64,000 nt of DNA. It comes from Leptasterias polaris (lineage: Eukaryota; Echinodermata; Asteroidea; Forcipulatida; Asteriidae). The position numbers and the translations under genes are program-made. The stretch covers positions 62,001-126,000 of the forward strand of contig JAZGTN010000177.1 in the NCBI GenBank assembly GCA_037783415.1. The letters run 5' to 3'. Below are positions 59,778 to 64,000 of the stretch, piece by piece. Below the pieces are notes generated by a model, which searched no databases, was not told the DNA's origin, and saw nothing but the letters and a program-made list of their open reading frames with translations. Within the stretch, counting starts at the first letter, position 1. Each line of letters begins with the position of its first letter.

Positions 59778-62700
59778 TGAATCTAAGCGCGATCGGAGAC
59801 GAACAAAATTAAAACCCCTCAAAACACGCTGAGATGAATTTTTTAATAAGAAACAGGGGTGTTGTGAACAAACTGGTTCATTCTGAGCGTATTCTGAGAC
59901 GAAAAAAATTCAAACCCCTCAGAATGCGCTGAGATTAATTCTTTACTAAGAAACATGGGTGTACTGAACAAACTGGTTGATTCTGAGCGTATTCTGAGAC
60001 GAAAAAAATTCAAACCCCTCAGAATGCGCTGAGATTAATTCTTTACTAAGAAACATGGGTGTACTGAACAAACTGGTTGATTCTGAGCGTATTCTGAGAC
60101 GAAAAAAATTCAAACCCCTCAGAATGCGCTGAGATTAATTCTTTACTAAGAAACATGGGTGTACTGAACAAACTGGTTGATTCTGAGCGTATTCTGAGAC
60201 GAAAAAAATTCAAACCCCTCAGAATGCGCTGAGATTAATTCTTTACTAAGAAACATGGGTGTACTGAACAAACTGGTTGATTCTGAGTGTATTCTGAGAC
60301 GAAAAAAATTCAAACCCCTCAGAATGCGCTGAGATTAATTCTTTACTAAGAAACATGGGTGTACTGAACAAACTGGTTGATTCTGAGCGTATTCTGAGAC
60401 GAAAAAAATTCAAACCCCTCAGAATGCGCTGAGATTAATTCTTTACTAAGAAACATGGGTGTACTGAACAAACTGGTTGATTCTGAGCGTATTCTGAGAC
60501 GAAAAAAATTCAAACCCCTCAGAATGCGCTGAGATTAATTCTTTACTAAGAAACATGGGTGTACTGAACAAACTAGTTGATTCTGAGCGTATTCTGAGAC
60601 GAAAAAAATTCAAACCCCTCAGAATGCGCTGAGATTAATTCTTTACTAAGAAACATGGGTGTACTGAACAAACTGGTTGATTCTGAGCGTGATCGGAGAC
60701 GAAAAAAATTCAAACCCCTCAGAATGCGCTGAGATTAATTCTTTACTAAGAAACATGGGTGTACTGAACAAACTGGTTGATTCTGAGCGTATTCTGAGAC
60801 GAAAAAAATTCAAACCCCTCAGAATGCGCTGAGATTAATTCTTTACTAAGAAACATGGGTGTACTGAACAAACTGGTTGATTCTGAGCGTATTCTGAGAC
60901 GAAAAAAATTCAAACCCCTCAGAATGCGCTGAGATTAATTCTTTACTAAGAAACATGGGTGTACTGAACAAACTGGTTGATTCTGAGCGTATTCTGAGAC
61001 GAAAAAAATTCAAACCCCTCAGAATGCGCTGAGATTATTTCTTTACTAAGTAACATGGGAGTACTGAACAAACTGGTTGATTCTGAGCGTATTCTGAGAC
61101 GAAAAAAATTCAAACCCCTCAGAATGCGCTGAGATTAATTCTTTACTAAGAAACATGGGTGTACTGAACAAACTGCTTGATTCTGAGCGTATTCTGAGAC
61201 GAAAAAAATTCAAACCCCTCAGAATGCGCTGAGATTATTTCTTTACTAAGTAACATGGGAGTACTGAACAAACTGGTTGATTCTGAGCGTATTCTGAGAC
61301 GAAAAAAATTCAAACCCCTCAGAATGCGCTGAGATTAATTCTTTACTAAGAAACATGGGTGTACTGAACAAACTGCTTGATTCTGAGCGTATTCTGAGAC
61401 GAAAAAAATTCAAACCCCTCAGAATGCGCTGAGATTAATTCTTTACTAAGAAACATGGGTGTACTGAACAAACTGGTTGATTCTGAGCGTGATCGGAGAC
61501 GAAAAAAATTCAAACCCCTCAGAATGCGCTGAGATTAATTCTTTACTAAGAAACATGGGTGTACTGAACAAACTGGTTGATTCTGAGCGTATTCTGAGAC
61601 GAAAAAAATTCAAACCCCTCAGAATGCGCTGAGATTAATTCTTTACTAAGAAACATGGGTGTACTGAACAAACTGGTTGATTCTGAGCGTATTCTGAGAC
61701 GAAAAAAATTCAAACCCCTCAGAATGCGCTGAGATTAATTCTTTACTAAGAAACATGGGTGTACTGAACAAACTGGTTGATTCTGAGCGTATTCTGAGAC
61801 GAAAAAAATTCAAACCCCTCAGAATGCGCTGAGATGAATTTTTTAATAAGAAACAAGGGTGTACTGAACAAACTGGTTGATTCTGAGCGTGATCGGAGAC
61901 GAAAAAAATTCAAACCCCTCAAAACGCGCTGAGATTAATTCTTTACTAAGAAACATGGGTGTACTGAACAAACTGGTTGATTCTGAGCGTATTCTGAGAC
62001 GAAAAAAATTCAAACCCCTCAGAATGCGCTGAGATTAATTCTTTACTAAGAAACATGGGTGTACTGAACAAACTGGTTGATTCTGAGCATATTCTGAGAC
62101 GAAAAAAATTCAAACCCCTCAGAATGCGCTGAGATTAATTCTTTACTAAGAAACATGGGTGTACTGAACAAACTGGTTGATTCTGAGTGTATTCTGAGAC
62201 GAAAAAAATTCAAACCCCTCAGAATGCGCTGAGATTAATTCTTTACTAAGAAACATGGGTGTACTGAACAAACTGGTTGATTCTGAGCGTATTCTGAGAC
62301 GAAAAAAATTCAAACCCCTCAGAATGCGCTGATATTAATTCTTTACTAAGAAACATGGGTGTACTGAACAAACTGGTTGATTCTGAGCGTATTCTGAGAC
62401 GAAAAAAATTCAAACCCCTCAGAATGCGCTGAGATTAATTCTTTACTAAGAAACATGGGTGTACTGAACAAACTGGTTGATTCTGAGCATATTCTGAGAC
62501 GAAAAAAATTCAAACCCCTCAGAATGCGCTGAGATTAATTCTTTACTAAGAAACATGGGTGTACTGAACAAACTGGTTGATTCTGAGCGTATTCTGAGAC
62601 GAAAAAAATTCAAACCCCTCAGAATGCGCTGAGATTAATTCTTTACTAAGAAACATGGGTGTACTGAACAAACTGGTTGATTCTGAGCGTATTCTGAGAC

Positions 62701-64000
62701 GAAAAAAATTCAAACCCCTCAGAATGCGCTGAGATTAATTCTTTACTAAGAAACATGGGTGTACTGAACAAACTGGTTGATTCTGAGCGTATTCTGAGAC
62801 GAAAAAAATTCAAACCCCTCAGAATGCGCGGAGATTAATTCTTTACTAAGAAACATGGGTGTACTGAACAAACTGGTTGATTCTGAGCGTATTCTGAGAC
62901 GAAAAAAAATCAAACCCCTCAGAATGCGCTGATATTAATTCTTTACTAAGAAACATGGGTGTACTGAACAAACTGGTTGATTCTGAGCGTATTCTGAGAC
63001 GAAAAAAATTCAAACCCCTCAGAATGCGCTGAGATTAATTCTTTACTAAGAAACATGGGTGTACTGAACAAACTGGTTGATTCTGAGCGTATTCTGAGAC
63101 GAAAAAAATTCAAACCCCTCAGAATGCGCTGAGATTAATTCTTTACTAAGAAACATGGGTGTACTGAACAAACTGGTTGATTCTGAGCGTATTCTGAGAC
63201 GAAAAAAATTCAAACCCCTCAGAATGCGCTGAGATTAATTCTTTACTAAGAAATATGGGTGTACTGAACAAACTGCTTGATTCTGAGCGTATTCTGAGAC
63301 GAAAAAAATTCAAACCCCTCAGAATGCGCTGAGATTAATTCTTTACTAAGAAACATGGGTGTACTGAACAAACTGGTTGATTCTGAGCGTGATCGGAGAC
63401 GAAAAAAATTCAAACCCCTCAGAATGCGCTGAGATTAATTCTTTACTAAGAAACATGGGTGTACTGAACAAACTGGTTGATTCTGAGCGTATTCTGAGAC
63501 GAAAAAAATTCAAACCCCTCAGAATGCGCTGAGATTAATTCTTTACTAAGAAACATGGGTGTACTGAACAAACTGGTTGATTCTGAGCGTATTCTGAGAC
63601 GAAAAAAATTCAAACCCCTCAGAATGCGCTGAGATTAATTCTTTACTAAGAAACATGGGTGTACTGAACAAACTGGTTGATTCTGAGCGTATTCTGAGAC
63701 GAAAAAAATTCAAACCCCTCAGAATGCGCTGAGATTAATTCTTTACTAAGAAACATGGGTGTACTGAACAAACTGGTTGATTCTGAGCGTATTCTGAGAC
63801 GAAAAAAATTCAAACCCCTCAGAATGCGCTGAGATTAATTCTTTACTAAGAAACATGGGTGTACTGAACAAACTGGTTGATTCTGAGCGTATTCTGAGAC
63901 GAAAAAAATTCAAACCCCTCAGAATGCGCTGAGATTAATTCTTTACTAAGAAACATGGGTGTACTGAACAAACTGGTTGATTCTGAGCGTATTCTGAGAC
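59778..64000. repeat. Satellite block A15 (48-bp partial + 41 monomers + 75 bp, right end cut by window)
   Basis: Begins like A14 with ACTAGTTG-GATCGG in monomers 8-9 and a GAGTGTATTC change near 60288. Two consecutive 200-bp dimers follow (61026-61225 and 61226-61425), each with a GATTATTTC-TAACATGGGAGTAC copy and then an ACTGCTTG copy. From 61826 it repeats A0 from 501 at an offset of 61325 bp. Private changes are GAGTGTATTC near 62187 and AAATATGGG near 63253. Confidence 0.92.

Larger units (their letters stand above)
1..64000. repeat. 100-bp tandem satellite with higher-order structure (whole window except the retrotransposon and spacers)
   Basis: A head-to-tail 100-bp unit starting GCGCTGAGATTAATTC and ending CCCCTCAGAAT repeats throughout in a single orientation, about 542 whole copies by counting between landmarks. 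Copies differ at a limited set of recurrent positions: T11G/C16T/C21A (GATGAATTTTTTAATAAG form), T31A (AAGGG), G51C or G50A (ACTGCTTG, ACTAGTTG), ATTCTG to GATCGG at 66-71, G64A (GCATATTC), GAAT to AAAC at 97-100, and G8T (GATAT). These variants recur in fixed orders kilobases apart, which defines higher-order repeats. The common monomer has 38 G+C and three CpG. Such arrays are typical of centromeric, pericentromeric or subtelomeric heterochromatin in animals; which of these applies cannot be read from the sequence. Confidence 0.97.

Noticed and set aside
1..64000. Definite centromere assignment
   Set aside because: HOR structure and a young LINE fit a centromere but equally fit pericentromeric, subtelomeric or sex-chromosome heterochromatin; no sequence here decides.

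Overview
The window is almost entirely tandem satellite DNA from a eukaryotic, very probably metazoan, genome, interrupted once by a full-length, apparently intact non-LTR retrotransposon. No host protein gene, tRNA or rRNA gene could be supported. The host call rests on the retrotransposon: an APE-type endonuclease/reverse transcriptase ORF2 plus a zinc-knuckle ORF1 of the Tx1/L1-like group, which is known from aquatic animals (fish, amphibians, lancelets, cnidarians, molluscs). The sequence does not tell me which of these.

Satellite. The basic unit is a 100-bp monomer (about 38% G+C in the common form), present about 542 times in one orientation. Recurrent variant monomers (for example GATCGG instead of ATTCTG at monomer positions 66-71, a GATGAATTTTTTAATAAG left end, ACTGCTTG or ACTAGTTG in the middle, GATAT at the start) occur in fixed orders, so the array has higher-order repeat (HOR) structure. 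Fifteen almost identical 220-bp spacers unrelated to the monomer divide it into blocks. Each spacer is flanked by two copies of the same 48-bp divergent monomer half. Whole monomers between spacers number 21, 18, 24, 66, 18, 24, 9, 81, 57, 21, 18, 24, 65 and 21, with incomplete blocks of 34 and 41 at the window edges. Above this, about 15.4 kb from position 1 recurs from 34213 with only a handful of differences, and smaller nested duplications are visible. Four scales of repetition are therefore present: 100 bp, 0.8-2.7 kb, blocks of 1.2-8.4 kb, and tens of kb.

Retrotransposon. Positions 46003-51703 (minus strand) hold a 5.7-kb element: a 210-bp 5' leader with no upstream ATG, ORF1 (455 aa, RRM-like region and two zinc knuckles), a 23-bp gap, ORF2 (1262 aa, endonuclease, reverse transcriptase, C-terminal zinc finger), a 271-bp 3' UTR with AATAAA, and a 40-nt poly(A) tail. 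It lies in the A/T-rich part of one monomer with a probable 5-bp target duplication (TCTTT). Removing it restores the exact variant order of the homologous block at 10725-17372. The insertion is therefore younger than the amplification of the surrounding HOR.

How the parts work together. The satellite and spacers show no coding function; they look like a heterochromatic (centromeric, pericentromeric or subtelomeric) array evolving by unequal exchange and block duplication. The retrotransposon encodes both proteins needed for its own target-primed reverse transcription and has used the satellite as a landing site.
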